Assembly: GCF_018866245.1 (NCBI RefSeq)
Contig: NZ_CP076458.1
Coordinates: forward strand, 2,542,001 to 2,606,000
DNA from: Novisyntrophococcus fermenticellae
GTDB lineage: Bacteria > Bacillota > Clostridia > Lachnospirales > Lachnospiraceae
Direction: 5' to 3'
DNA length: 64,000 nucleotides
Shown here: positions 45,543 to 54,785 of the stretch, piece after piece
Numbering within the stretch: position 1 is the stretch's first letter
How the letters are laid out: every line of letters starts with the position of its first letter
Position numbers and translations under genes: made by a program
Notes under the pieces: model-generated
Database searches by the model: none
What the model was told of the DNA's origin: nothing
The model's input: the letters and a program-made list of their open reading frames with translations, nothing else

Positions 45543-46556
45543 TTATGCTAACTCTGAGAAATATTTGATCGTACGAACCATCTGGCTTGTATATGAGTTT
45601 TCATTATCATACCATGATACAACCTGTACCTGTGTTGTTCCGTTATCAAGCGGAAGAACCATAGTCTGAGTTGCATCAAACAGAGAGCCATATCTCATAC
45701 CAACGATATCGCTGGATACAATCTGATCCACATTATAGCCATAGGATTCTGTAACAGAAGCCTTCATCTTTGCGTTGATTTCGTCAACAGTTACAGTTCC
45801 GTCTACAACGGCTGTCAGAATTGTGGTAGAACCTGTCGGAGTAGGAACACGCTGTGCAGAACCAATCAGTTTTCCATTCAGTTCCGGTATAACGAGACCG
45901 ATGGCTTTTGCTGCACCTGTGCTGTTCGGAACGATATTGAGGGCTGCTGCACGGGATCTTCTTAAATCACCGTTCCTCTGAGGTCCGTCAAGTGTCATCT
46001 GGTCACCTGTATAGGCGTGAATGGTACACATAATACCTGTTTTAATCGGTGCAAGTTCGTTCAGTGCCTGTGCCATAGGAGCCAGACAGTTTGTTGTACA
46101 GGATGCTGCGGAGATAATCGTATCCTCAGGTTTCAATGTATCATGGTTTACGTTATATACAATTGTAGGAAGGTCATTTCCGGCAGGAGCAGAAATAACT
46201 ACTTTGCGGGCACCTGCATTGATATGTGCCTGTGCTTTTGCCTTGGATGTATAGAATCCTGAACACTCAAGGACTACATCTACGCCAAGTTCTCCCCATG
46301 GGCAGTTATTCGCATCAGGAAATGCATAGATTTTAATATTCTGTCCGTCCACAGTGATGGAATCCTCACCTGCTTCTACCTTATCAGCCAAAGCATATTT
46401 TCCCTGTGAAGAATCATATTTTAATAAATGAGCTAACATTGTCGGGGATGTCAAGTCGTTTATAGCCACTACTTCATATCCTTCCGCACCAAACATCTGT
46501 CTGAAAGCAAGACGTCCGATACGTCCAAAACCATTAATTGCTACTTTTACTGCCAT
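45543..46556 (-). CDS. gap: Glyceraldehyde-3-phosphate dehydrogenase
   Basis: 337 residues. NAD-dependent oxidation of glyceraldehyde 3-phosphate with phosphate. The N-terminal Rossmann motif is [16 protein letters not shown]; the catalytic Cys is in [13 protein letters not shown] and its partner His in the following HAYTGDQ region; the C-terminus has [19 protein letters not shown] specificity is suggested by the acidic residue in INDL after the second strand. GGAGG lies 9 nt before the ATG. First gene of gap-pgk-tpiA with its own promoter. Confidence 0.97.
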   Translation of the reverse strand: MAVKVAINGFGRIGRLAFRQMFGAEGYEVVAINDLTSPTMLAHLLKYDSSQGKYALADKVEAGEDSITVDGQNIKIYAFPDANNCPWGELGVDVVLECSGFYTSKAKAQAHINAGARKVVISAPAGNDLPTIVYNVNHDTLKPEDTIISAASCTTNCLAPMAQALNELAPIKTGIMCTIHAYTGDQMTLDGPQRNGDLRRSRAAALNIVPNSTGAAKAIGLVIPELNGKLIGSAQRVPTPTGSTTILTAVVDGTVTVDEINAKMKASVTESYGYNVDQIVSSDIVGMRYGSLFDATQTMVLPLDNGTTQVQVVSWYDNENSYTSQMVRTIKYFSELA

Positions 46557-46628
46557 GATTTAATTCCTCCTAAAGTGTTTAGATTCATTGTGCTTCTTAC
46601 TTTGTTAAAGAAACATCAACCTAGTGTT

Positions 46629-46657
46629 ATTCTACCTAATTTCTACAGAAAATTCAA
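46629..46657 (-). promoter_or_regulatory. Promoter of gap
   Basis: On the minus strand TTGAAT, a 17-bp spacer and TAGAAT, 73 bp before the gap start codon. Confidence 0.65.
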
Positions 46658-47454
46658 TCCTTAATTGAAATAAATATAGGCTTTTTTTGTCTGTATACTG
46701 TATAATACCCATATCCGCATTCCTTCAGAAGCTCTGCAATATGGGTAAATCCATATCCCACCTGTTCAGGAGTATGCCCATCTGCACCGATTGTAATCAG
46801 TTCTCCGTCTAATTCGTGGTATCGGAAGAGTATCTCTCTGCCCGGATTCGTGCGTGCAAGCCGGGAGCGGCAGCCACCTGTATTGATTTCCAAAGCAATC
46901 CCATATTGAATCAGTTTCTTCAGAATCTCATCAATCTCATCCTGATAATCCTGATACTGGTAATCACCTGTTTCCCAGTTTAAATACCTGGCCAGATAAT
47001 CCAGGTGTCCAAGACTCTGGAAGGCATGGAAACTTTCGATATTGGCTGCCGTATCCCGGAAATATTGGCGGAGCAGCTCTTCATCGCTTCTCCCGGAAAA
47101 ATTCTCAGGATAATAGGGGTCTCTGCCCTCCAAAAGGTGCATAGACCCTATGATAAAGTCAAACGGATATTGATTTACATAGCTTTGGAGCCATTCCTTC
47201 AGATGTATCTGAAGACCCAGCTCTACACCCGACCGGATTTCTATCTGATCTCCGAATTTTTCACGCATTGCGGAAATGGACTTCAGATATGGCTCTGTAT
47301 CTAACTGAAAATTATCATTTTCATAATCCTTATCATAGTGATCCGTAAAACAGATGCTTTTTATTCCTAAATAAATTGCCTGCTGCACCATCTGCTCCAT
47401 TGGGGTTTCGCTGTCACTGGAAAAATTGCTGTGCATATGGGAATCCGCTATCAT
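46654..47454 (-). CDS. PHP-domain phosphatase, histidinol-phosphatase (HisK) type
   Basis: 266 residues. PHP-fold metal-dependent phosphoesterase of the HisJ/HisK type. Metal motifs: DSHMHSNFSSD near the N-terminus, ICFTDHYDKD, the Glu in SGVELGLQ, GSMHLLEGRDPYY, SLGHLDYLARY and GADGHTPEQVG near the C-terminus. Histidinol phosphatase activity is the usual assignment, but no his genes adjoin it. ATG overlaps the mnmA stop as ATGA, with AGGAGG 9 nt upstream, so it is translated in coupling with mnmA as the last gene of the iscR operon. Confidence 0.82.
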   Translation of the reverse strand: MIADSHMHSNFSSDSETPMEQMVQQAIYLGIKSICFTDHYDKDYENDNFQLDTEPYLKSISAMREKFGDQIEIRSGVELGLQIHLKEWLQSYVNQYPFDFIIGSMHLLEGRDPYYPENFSGRSDEELLRQYFRDTAANIESFHAFQSLGHLDYLARYLNWETGDYQYQDYQDEIDEILKKLIQYGIALEINTGGCRSRLARTNPGREILFRYHELDGELITIGADGHTPEQVGYGFTHIAELLKECGYGYYTVYRQKKPIFISIKD

Positions 47455-48530
47455 CTGATTGTTCCTCCTGCCGCCACATATCCATCCTTGTAAAGTACAA
47501 GAGCCTGTCCCGGCGTCACGGCACGAACCGGCTCGGGAAATTGACATACCAGTTCATCTGAACCGGTTCTGGTCGCAATACATCTTGCACCTTTGTGTCC
47601 ATATCTGATTTTGCCTGTCAGTTCCATGGAATCTCCTATCGGAATATCTTCAATTCCCATGAAATTCAAATGATTTGCCCGGACTGTGTGAGAAAAGACT
47701 TCATCCCCTTCTCCAATAACGACCTCGTTGGTCTCCGGCCGTATTTCCAGTACGAATACCCGTCTGCCGGCTGCAAGATTGAGCCCTCTGCGCTGGCCGA
47801 CGGTATAGTGTGTTATGCCGCGATGGCGGCCGATTACCCTGCCCGCAGTATCCACAAAGTTCCCCTGGGGCACTGTTTCTCCGGTTTCCCGTTCAATAAA
47901 CGATGCATAATCACGATCTGTGATAAAGCAGATTTCCTGGCTGTCCTTCTTATCTGCCACAGGCAGACCGATCTGCTTTGCCACAGCACGGATTTCATCT
48001 TTGGTATAAGCCCCCACCGGCATCAGTGTATGCGCCAGCTGCTCCTGAGTCAGATTGTATAGTGCATAGGTCTGGTCTTTTGCAGCAGTTACTGAGTTTT
48101 TGATGGCATATCTGCCATTCGTAAGCTTCGCAACCTGTGCATAATGGCCCGTGGCAATGTAGTCGGCCCCGATGTCCAGGCTGCGCTTTAAAAGCGCTTC
48201 CCATTTCACATACCGGTTACAGGCAATGCAGGGATTCGGAGTCCTCCCATGAAGATATTCATCTACAAAATAATCCATGACCTCTTTTTTAAATTCCCTT
48301 TTAAAGTTCATTACATAATAAGGAATATCCAGAATCCGGGCAACCTTACGGGCATCATCAACAGCAGACCAGCCGCAGCAGCCTCCGTTTTCTTCCAGTG
48401 AGCATTCATCTTCCTCCTGCCAGATCTGCATCGTGACTCCAATCACTTCATATCCGGCTTCTTTCAGAAGGTACGCCGCTACAGAAGAATCCACCCCTCC
48501 TGACATGCCCACCACTACTTTTTCAGCCAT
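47451..48530 (-). CDS. mnmA: tRNA-specific 2-thiouridylase
   Basis: 359 residues. It activates U34 of tRNA-Lys, -Glu and -Gln with ATP and inserts sulfur delivered from a cysteine desulfurase. The PP-loop motif GMSGGVDSSVAAYLL is at the N-terminus. The catalytic cysteines are in TPNPCIACNRYVKW (~102) and DSQEICFI (~200). A beta-barrel C-terminal domain follows (GITHYTVGQRRGLN). It directly follows the Fe-S scaffold gene (1 nt gap) in the iscR operon, which matches its need for sulfur from IscS. Confidence 0.96.
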   Translation of the reverse strand: MAEKVVVGMSGGVDSSVAAYLLKEAGYEVIGVTMQIWQEEDECSLEENGGCCGWSAVDDARKVARILDIPYYVMNFKREFKKEVMDYFVDEYLHGRTPNPCIACNRYVKWEALLKRSLDIGADYIATGHYAQVAKLTNGRYAIKNSVTAAKDQTYALYNLTQEQLAHTLMPVGAYTKDEIRAVAKQIGLPVADKKDSQEICFITDRDYASFIERETGETVPQGNFVDTAGRVIGRHRGITHYTVGQRRGLNLAAGRRVFVLEIRPETNEVVIGEGDEVFSHTVRANHLNFMGIEDIPIGDSMELTGKIRYGHKGARCIATRTGSDELVCQFPEPVRAVTPGQALVLYKDGYVAAGGTIR

Positions 48531-48531
48531 C

Positions 48532-48969
48532 TTAATACTCTTCCTCTATTTCCTCTTCACCAATATCTGATTTTGGCTTGTCTAAGCCTTCAATTTTAAT
48601 GTGATGCTTCTCCGCATAATCCCAAAGAGCGGCATGAATTGCCTCTTCTGCCAAAAGCGAACAGTGCACCTTAACCGGCGGCAATCCGTCTAAAGCTTCC
48701 ATCACCGCCTTGTTTGTCACCTCCAGAGCCTCCTGAATCGTCTTTCCCTTCACCATCTCCGTGGCCATACTGCTGGTTGCAACGGCCGCACCACATCCGA
48801 ATGTTTTAAACTTCACATCCTTGATTACACCGTTATCCTCTATGTCCAGATAGATACGCATGATGTCACCACACTTTGCATTACCCACGGTGCCCACACC
48901 ACTGGCATTCTCTATTTCCCCTACATTCCTGGGGTTCTGAAAGTGATCCATAACTTTTTCACTGTACAT
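48532..48969 (-). CDS. iscU: Iron-sulfur cluster scaffold, IscU/NifU N-terminal type
   Basis: 145 residues. Scaffold on which Fe-S clusters are built with sulfur from IscS. The three cluster-binding cysteines are in GNAKCGD, TFGCGAAVA and KVHCSLLAEEA. N-terminal YSEKVMDHFQNPRNVGE is typical of the family. The C-terminus carries an acidic tail (GEEEIEEEY). ATG at 48969 has GGAGG 8 nt upstream, better than an earlier in-frame TTG. It is 23 bp after iscS. Named nifU in many annotations, but the C-terminal Nfu domain of NifU is absent. Confidence 0.94.
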   Translation of the reverse strand: MYSEKVMDHFQNPRNVGEIENASGVGTVGNAKCGDIMRIYLDIEDNGVIKDVKFKTFGCGAAVATSSMATEMVKGKTIQEALEVTNKAVMEALDGLPPVKVHCSLLAEEAIHAALWDYAEKHHIKIEGLDKPKSDIGEEEIEEEY

Positions 48970-48992
48970 ACTGTATTCCTCCAATCAATACT

Positions 48993-50174
48993 TTACTTTC
49001 TATTTTGTTTTTTTATAAAATCTTCATAGAGTGGGGACATGCTTCTCAGCCTCTCTACGATTCCCTTTATCTTGTCAACGGTAAAATCAACGTCTTTCTT
49101 CGTCGTATCCTCACCGAGTGTCAGCCGAAGTGAACCATGAGCGATTTCATGAGGCAGTCCAATAGCCAGCAATACATGAGAGGGATCCAGACTCCCGGAT
49201 GTACAGGCGGAGCCACTGGATGCGGCAATGCCTTCCATATCCAACATGATCAGCAAGGATTCACCTTCTATAAACTGAAAGCTGATATTTACGTTATTCG
49301 GCAGGCGTTTCACGGAATCGCCGTTTAACCGGCAATATGGGACTTCCTTAAGGATTCTGTCGATCATGTAGTCGCGTAATTCAATTTCCTTTTTTGTCCT
49401 CTTTTCCATCGTATCCGCAGCGCGTTTAGCCGCCGCTCCATATCCTACGATACCCGGAACGTTCTCCGTGCCCGCACGGCGTTTTCTTTCCTGCGCACCG
49501 CCATGAATAAAGGAGCGAATCTTTACTCCTTTACGAACATACAAGAATCCAATGCCCTTTGGGCCGTTGATTTTATGTCCGCTGGAACTGAGCATATCAA
49601 TATGATACTCCTCCACATGGATCGGAATCTGTCCAAATGCCTGAACTGCATCCGTATGGAATAATATATTATGTTCTTTTGCAATCATGCCGATTTCCTT
49701 AATTGGCTGAATTGTACCGATTTCATTGTTAGCAAACATAACGGAAATCAAAATTGTCTCCGGCGTAATTGCTTTTTCAAGTTCCTCCAGCTTCACAATA
49801 CCGTTCTCATCCACATCCAGGTAAGTTACCCTGGCACCTCTTTCCTTCTCCAGGTACTCGCAGGTATGCAGAATCGCATGATGCTCAATTTTTGTTGTGA
49901 TAATGTGATTTCCTTTGGATTTATAGGCTTCATAGGCTGCCTTAAGTGCCCAGTTATCCGCCTCACTTCCTCCTGCCGTAAAGTAGATTTCTTCCGGTCT
50001 GGCCTGCAATACATCCGCAATCTGGATTCTTCCTTTATCTATTGCCGTCTTACTTTTTCCGGCGATTTCATAGATGCTGGATGGATTTCCATATAACTCA
50101 CTGAAATAAGGAAGCATGGCTTCCACTACTTCGGGTGCGGTTTTCGTTGTTGCTGCATTGTCTAAATAAATCAT
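48993..50174 (-). CDS. iscS: Cysteine desulfurase, NifS/IscS type
   Basis: 393 residues. PLP enzyme that takes sulfur from cysteine for Fe-S clusters and tRNA thiolation. N-terminal IYLDNAATTKTAPEV, PLP Lys in SSGHKINGPKGIGF, HGGAQERKRRAGTENV, and the persulfide-carrying Cys in SSGSACTSGSLDPSHVL are all present. ATG at 50174 is preferred, with AAGGAG 9 nt upstream; an ATG 9 nt earlier sits directly on that box. Second gene of the iscR operon, 16 bp after iscR. Whether it also feeds pathways other than IscU and MnmA is unknown. Confidence 0.95.
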   Translation of the reverse strand: MIYLDNAATTKTAPEVVEAMLPYFSELYGNPSSIYEIAGKSKTAIDKGRIQIADVLQARPEEIYFTAGGSEADNWALKAAYEAYKSKGNHIITTKIEHHAILHTCEYLEKERGARVTYLDVDENGIVKLEELEKAITPETILISVMFANNEIGTIQPIKEIGMIAKEHNILFHTDAVQAFGQIPIHVEEYHIDMLSSSGHKINGPKGIGFLYVRKGVKIRSFIHGGAQERKRRAGTENVPGIVGYGAAAKRAADTMEKRTKKEIELRDYMIDRILKEVPYCRLNGDSVKRLPNNVNISFQFIEGESLLIMLDMEGIAASSGSACTSGSLDPSHVLLAIGLPHEIAHGSLRLTLGEDTTKKDVDFTVDKIKGIVERLRSMSPLYEDFIKKQNRK

Positions 50175-50190
50175 GCTGTCCATCTCCTTC

Positions 50191-50652
50191 TTATTCTCTC
50201 GATTCTTCACACGCACGTCTTCCCTGCGGCATTAATTTCTGCCTTTCTTCCAACAACTGACTCAACATGATGGCGTCTACCGCCGTCGTTATGCTGTCAT
50301 TGATTTCCTGCCAAACATAACGTGTTACGCAGAAATCAGCCTCTTCGCAACCTCCCTCACCTTCATTGGCCGGGCAGGTTACTGCGTCCAGACTGCCTTC
50401 CAGGGCTCTTAATGCATCCCCAACAGAAATTTCATCGGCGGATTTTGCAAGCATATAGCCTCCGCATGCTCCCCGTACGCTTTTCACAAGTCCTGCTTTT
50501 TTCAAAAGGCGAACCAGCTGCTCCAGATAGCTGACAGAAATCTTCTGGCGTTCAGAAATGCTTTGGATGGAAACAGCCTCATCTTCGTGGGAATATGCAG
50601 CCAAATCAATCAGTGCACGTAACCCATATCTTCCCTTTGTGGACAATTTCAT
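50191..50652 (-). CDS. iscR: Rrf2-family Fe-S regulator IscR
   Basis: 153 residues. Winged-helix Rrf2 protein; N-terminal STKGRYGLRALIDLA and recognition region ISVSYLEQLVRLLKKAGLVKSVRGACGGYML are characteristic. Three cysteines (93, 102 and 108) in the TCPANEGEGGCEEADFC region can bind a 2Fe-2S cluster, as in IscR. It heads the iscR-iscS-iscU-mnmA-PHP unit and probably represses it when the cluster is present. ATG at 50652 has GAGGTG 5 nt upstream. A 25-bp palindrome 99 bp upstream is its likely binding site. CymR-type regulators lack these cysteines, so IscR is favoured. Confidence 0.92.
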   Translation of the reverse strand: MKLSTKGRYGLRALIDLAAYSHEDEAVSIQSISERQKISVSYLEQLVRLLKKAGLVKSVRGACGGYMLAKSADEISVGDALRALEGSLDAVTCPANEGEGGCEEADFCVTRYVWQEINDSITTAVDAIMLSQLLEERQKLMPQGRRACEESRE

Positions 50653-50750
50653 CTTTTCACCTCTACATTTGAACAAACGCTGGCAGTGAAATTATGTTAC
50701 GTTTACGATTCTTTATATGGCTGAATCGTAATAGATTTATTTCGCTGCGC

Positions 50751-50775
50751 AATCCCGAGTAATTTACTCGGGATT
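50751..50775. promoter_or_regulatory. Candidate Rrf2/IscR operator
   Basis: Perfect inverted repeat AATCCCGAGTA-ATT-TACTCGGGATT (two 11-bp arms) between iscR and the divergent flippase gene. Rrf2 regulators bind palindromes of this length. No T-run follows, so it is not a terminator. Confidence 0.6.
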
Positions 50776-50866
50776 AATTTCAACTACAGAATAGCACTGT
50801 AAGCTGGTTCTGTCAAGGCCGTTTTTTACATATATTTAGTTTTAAGTAGATGAATCGGAGCATAAA

Positions 50867-52381
50867 ATGTCACGAAAAAAAACACTGCTTCTGGGCACAG
50901 TGATTTTGACTGCTACAGGGTTCTTAACCCGGATTATAGGTTTCTTTTATAGAATATTCCTGTCACATACGATTGGTGCCAGGGAGATTGGTATCTTCCA
51001 GCTTCTGACTCCCATAAATTCTCTTTGTACTGCACTTTGTATCGGAGGCATTTCCACGATTATGTCGAGGACAATTGCCGCCAAAACCGCTGTTGGTTCC
51101 AGAAAAAGTGGTTTTGACGTTCTTTTTATAGGAACAGGATTCTGCGTGCTGTTATCTATTTTGGCTGCTTTTGGTGTAAGAACCTTTTCGGGTTTTTTGT
51201 CTGCTGGAATCCTGGGAGAATCCAGCTGTGGTCCGCTGCTTGATATCATGGCATACAGTATTCCACTATCCACCGTACATACCTGCATCATTGCTTATTA
51301 TTATGCACAAAAAAAGACCGGAATCCCTTCTCTTAGCCAGCTTCTGGAACAGATTGTACGGGTTCTGTCTTCTTATTTTGTTTATTTAATTATGAGAAAC
51401 CAGGGCATACAACCCGATGCCAGACTGACTGTTATCGGTCTTCTGGCCGGAGAGGGCGTTGCCTGTCTGTTTACCTTAACCGCAATAACCTGGGAATGTT
51501 CAAAATATAAATATCATTTTCATCCGAATTCTTTAGATGTTCATCCAGTAGAGCTGTTCAGTCTTTCTCTCCCATTAACAGCCAACAGGATCTGCATCAC
51601 CCTGCTTCATAGCGTAGAGGCTGTTCTGATTCCAAACCGCCTCCGGTTATGTGGACTATCTAACAATGAAGCGCTGTCCCTCTACGGTATTATCACAGGT
51701 ATGGCTCTTCCCATGATACTCTTTCCAAGTGCAATTACCAATTCAGTGGCCGTCATGCTGCTTCCCAGCGTAGCGGAGGATCAGGCCTCCGGAAATTTGG
51801 CAAACGTACGCAGGACCATAGAGGCTACCATAAAGTATTGTCTGATTCTTGGGATCTTTGCCACAGGTTTATTCTGCGTTTATGGTCAGACCATAGGAAC
51901 ACTGATTTTCCGCATCAAGGATGCAGGTGTCTTTATACAGATTCTGGCTTTTATCAGTCCTTTCCTATACCTGAATTCCACACTGACCAGCATATTGAAC
52001 GGTCTTGGAAAGACAAGGCTTTGCTTTTACCAGAATATTGTCGGTCTTGGCATCCGTATTCTCTTTGTATTCTTTGCCATACCTGCCTTTGGCATACAGG
52101 GATACCTGTGGGGTGTTCTGGCAAGTGAACTGGCTTCCTCCATGCTGAACCTCTTCTTTTTGCACAGGACAGCCGACTTCTCCTTTGATGCCGCAGAATG
52201 TGTCCTGAAGCCGGTGATATCTCTTCTTATCGCCCTCGGAATCAGTTTTGCAGTCATCGGAATACTGAACAGTTTCTTTCTTTTTAATGAGGTCCTCCAG
52301 CTGCTGCTGGCGATTACTGCAATGGGAATCAGCTACCTGCTCCCACATCTTCCTACTCTGTTCAGACGCGTCCGAAATTAA
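50867..52381 (+). CDS. SpoVB/MurJ-like MOP-superfamily flippase
   Basis: 504 residues with about fourteen membrane helices. The N-terminal ATGFLTRIIGFFYRIFLSHTIGAREIG follows the pattern of stage V sporulation protein B and related lipid-linked oligosaccharide flippases. CGGAG lies 6 nt before the ATG. It is a single gene, divergent from iscR and ended by a strong hairpin. The spore-specific SpoVB role is possible but not proven, because no sporulation genes adjoin it. It is clearly diverged from the paralogue at 37804-39426. Confidence 0.8.
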   Translation: MSRKKTLLLGTVILTATGFLTRIIGFFYRIFLSHTIGAREIGIFQLLTPINSLCTALCIGGISTIMSRTIAAKTAVGSRKSGFDVLFIGTGFCVLLSILAAFGVRTFSGFLSAGILGESSCGPLLDIMAYSIPLSTVHTCIIAYYYAQKKTGIPSLSQLLEQIVRVLSSYFVYLIMRNQGIQPDARLTVIGLLAGEGVACLFTLTAITWECSKYKYHFHPNSLDVHPVELFSLSLPLTANRICITLLHSVEAVLIPNRLRLCGLSNNEALSLYGIITGMALPMILFPSAITNSVAVMLLPSVAEDQASGNLANVRRTIEATIKYCLILGIFATGLFCVYGQTIGTLIFRIKDAGVFIQILAFISPFLYLNSTLTSILNGLGKTRLCFYQNIVGLGIRILFVFFAIPAFGIQGYLWGVLASELASSMLNLFFLHRTADFSFDAAECVLKPVISLLIALGISFAVIGILNSFFLFNEVLQLLLAITAMGISYLLPHLPTLFRRVRN

Positions 52382-52440
52382 AACTGCTGCGATTTGGCCA
52401 CCCGTAAAAAATCGAGCTTATGGCCAAATCGCAGCAGTTT
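52381..52440. terminator. Bidirectional terminator between flippase and LCP genes
   Basis: A perfect 20-bp stem (AAACTGCTGCGATTTGGCCA and its complement) with a 20-nt loop, with T-rich ends in both directions. Confidence 0.9.
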
Positions 52441-52452
52441 TGTGCTGTTCTT

Positions 52453-53508
52453 TTATTCTACTGAGGAATTTCCATATATATCTGTCTGCAGCTTCCTGAT
52501 TGTTGACGTAAAATCCGGAAGCAGCATCTCTCCCTTTGAAGAAAACATACCATCATATGGAACACGGCTCTGTTCAATCTCATAGTTTCGTATGGTGGGT
52601 ACTTCTGACAAAAGAGTTAGCATCGTGCCCTCCTCAACGTTATGTGTGACCTTCGGCAGGAGACGATTTGCAAGAGCATTAATCTGGCTGATGTTCAATC
52701 CTTTTGATTTCTCAATAATTTTACTTAAAACCTCTCTCTGGCGTTCCGTCCTCTGATAATCTGCATTTCCAACATATCGGATTCTGGCATAAGCCACCGC
52801 CTGATACCCATCCATAAGCTGTTCACCGCTCTGCGTAAGTGCATGTTTGGATGCATCTTCATTCTTCAGTTTACACATCTCTTTGATGTAGTCATTTGCA
52901 ACCCTCATTTCATCCTCGGAGATATCAATTGAAACACCCCCAACCAAATCCACAATATCAATCATGGAATCAAAGTCCACGCTGGCATAATTATCAATTG
53001 GAATCTTGTAATTATCTTCAATTGTCTTCACTACAAGAGGCCCTCCCCCGTAAGCGCAGGCTGCATTTAATTTGTGCACACCCTTTCCCGGAATTGCCGC
53101 ATACAAATCTCTCATAAATGAGGTCATATGAATTTTCTTTGTGTCCTTATTAATAGACATAAGAATCATGGAATCCGAATTTCCATTCCAGGATTTATCC
53201 CTGCGGTCAACACCAATCAGCAGGATATTATAGACGTTCTTGTTGTTTGGCAAGGTAATATCATCCAATACTTCTTCGGTTTCCGCCTCCAAAGCACTGG
53301 ATTCTTCCTCTGTAAGTCCGGTGTCTTCTGTCTCCACGCTGTCCGCTACGGTAATCTCATCATCCTTTACATAATTGCTCTTTCCGTAATAATGTTTGAC
53401 TGCTGCATATGCTGAAACCAAAATCACAGCCAGAATCGCCAGAATCACAAGCAACACAATCCACAACTTCTTCTTCTTTTTCTGTTCGTGTTTTTCCTGA
53501 TTGCCCAT
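52453..53508 (-). CDS. LytR-CpsA-Psr family cell-wall ligase
   Basis: 351 residues. Basic Lys-rich cytoplasmic tail (HEQKKKKK), one membrane helix (~residues 14-38), an acidic extracellular spacer, then the LCP domain: NILLIGVDRRD, NSDSMILMSINKDTKKIHMTSFMRDLY, GGPLVVKTIEDNY and YARIRYVGNADYQRTERQREVL. Conserved Arg and Asp residues that bind the polyprenyl pyrophosphate are present. LCP proteins attach teichoic acids or polysaccharides to peptidoglycan. GGAGG before the ATG. Last gene of the run from glmM through hflX. Confidence 0.92.
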   Translation of the reverse strand: MGNQEKHEQKKKKKLWIVLLVILAILAVILVSAYAAVKHYYGKSNYVKDDEITVADSVETEDTGLTEEESSALEAETEEVLDDITLPNNKNVYNILLIGVDRRDKSWNGNSDSMILMSINKDTKKIHMTSFMRDLYAAIPGKGVHKLNAACAYGGGPLVVKTIEDNYKIPIDNYASVDFDSMIDIVDLVGGVSIDISEDEMRVANDYIKEMCKLKNEDASKHALTQSGEQLMDGYQAVAYARIRYVGNADYQRTERQREVLSKIIEKSKGLNISQINALANRLLPKVTHNVEEGTMLTLLSEVPTIRNYEIEQSRVPYDGMFSSKGEMLLPDFTSTIRKLQTDIYGNSSVE

Positions 53509-53531
53509 ATTTCCTCCAAACGTACTTCACG

Positions 53532-54776
53532 TCATACTTGTCCATAGATTTCTTTTGGTACATAAGCCTGAATCTGAATTCCCTCCGGAAGGTATTCTTC
53601 TGATACCAACTGACCATGCGCACGAATCAGAGATATCTTAGATGCCTCCTGGTAAGAATAGGTCCGGTCAATAAATATCTGCTGCTTTTTCAATATCTCC
53701 TCCAGCAGCTGCCGTAGCTCTTCCATGCCATTTTGAAATTTTAAGGATGTCTTTAAGACATAATCCGCATGCTTGTCTCTAAGCCTTTTATCTTCTGCTA
53801 ACTTGTCTTGTTTATTAAATAGTGTAATGATTGTCTGTCCTTCTACCCCCAGCTGTTTCAGGGTATCATACACAACGTCCATCTGCTGTTCCATCTGTGG
53901 ACTGGATGAATCCACAACATGAATGATAATATCTGCATAACGGGCTTCCTCCAGCGTACTTTTAAAAGCCTCTATCAGATGATGGGGCAGTTTGCGGATG
54001 AATCCAACCGTATCAGTTAAGAGAACCTGCTGTCCACCCGGAAGGTCCAGTACACGTGTAGTAGGATCCAGGGTTGCAAAAAGCTGGTCTTCCGCAAGAA
54101 TCCCGGCTCCCGTCATGACATTTAACAGGGTCGACTTGCCGGCATTGGTATATCCAACAATTGCACAGATTTTCCTTTGACTCCGCTCTCGTTGCTGCCG
54201 GATCAAATCCCGATGGCGCTGCACATCTTCCAATTCTCTGCGAAGGGCGGCAATCCTGTCTGTAATCAGACGCCGGTCCATCTCCAGCTTCTTTTCTCCG
54301 GGACCTCTGGTGCCGATTCCTCCACCCAGCCTGGAAAGTGATGAGCGCAGTCCTACCAGTCTGGCCTGCCGGTACTTCAATTGGGCCAGTTCCACCTGAA
54401 TCTTACCTTCACTGGTCTTTGCTCTTCCGGCGAAAATATCCAGAATCAGCAATGTACGATCCATGACCTTGCACTCCAGTTCCCTCTCCAGATTGTTCAT
54501 CTGTGCCGGAGACAGTTCATCATCACAGATGATTCCGGTAGCTTCAAGCACCTCCAGCATTTCCTTAAGTTCATCCAGTTTTCCTTTTCCCACATAAGTT
54601 GCAGGATGAATTCCTTCCCGGTTCTGCACGACCCTGGCCGCAACGAAAGCTCCGGCAGTCTGTGCAAGCTCCTCCAGCTCCAGGAGTGACCAGAAGACAT
54701 CCTCCTGCCGCTGCATCTGGACACCAACCAGAATCACCCTTTCTTTTATTTGATCCGATTCAAACAAATCTCCCAT
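53532..54776 (-). CDS. hflX: Ribosome-associated GTPase HflX
   Basis: 414 residues. N-terminal HflX domain (ARVVQNREGIHPATYVGKGKLDEL), helical linker with SSLSRLGGGIGTRGPGEKKLE, then the G domain: G1 VGYTNAGKSTLLN, G2/G3 region TRVLDLPGGQQVLLTDTVGFIRKLPH, G4 LFNKQDKL. It binds and splits stalled ribosomes, for example after stress. AAGGAG lies 5 nt before the ATG. It is 9 bp after the TPR lipoprotein gene and 23 bp before the LCP gene. Confidence 0.95.
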   Translation of the reverse strand: MGDLFESDQIKERVILVGVQMQRQEDVFWSLLELEELAQTAGAFVAARVVQNREGIHPATYVGKGKLDELKEMLEVLEATGIICDDELSPAQMNNLERELECKVMDRTLLILDIFAGRAKTSEGKIQVELAQLKYRQARLVGLRSSLSRLGGGIGTRGPGEKKLEMDRRLITDRIAALRRELEDVQRHRDLIRQQRERSQRKICAIVGYTNAGKSTLLNVMTGAGILAEDQLFATLDPTTRVLDLPGGQQVLLTDTVGFIRKLPHHLIEAFKSTLEEARYADIIIHVVDSSSPQMEQQMDVVYDTLKQLGVEGQTIITLFNKQDKLAEDKRLRDKHADYVLKTSLKFQNGMEELRQLLEEILKKQQIFIDRTYSYQEASKISLIRAHGQLVSEEYLPEGIQIQAYVPKEIYGQV

Positions 54777-54785
54777 ACCTTCTCC

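Noticed and set aside
48532..48969. Full-length NifU of a nitrogen-fixation system
   Set aside because: Only the IscU-like domain is present, no nif genes are nearby, and the iscR/mnmA context shows housekeeping Fe-S assembly.
36047..50866. Riboswitch or T-box leaders before lysA, luxS, hisH or tpiA
   Set aside because: The upstream gaps are too short or lack the conserved motifs that I looked for.
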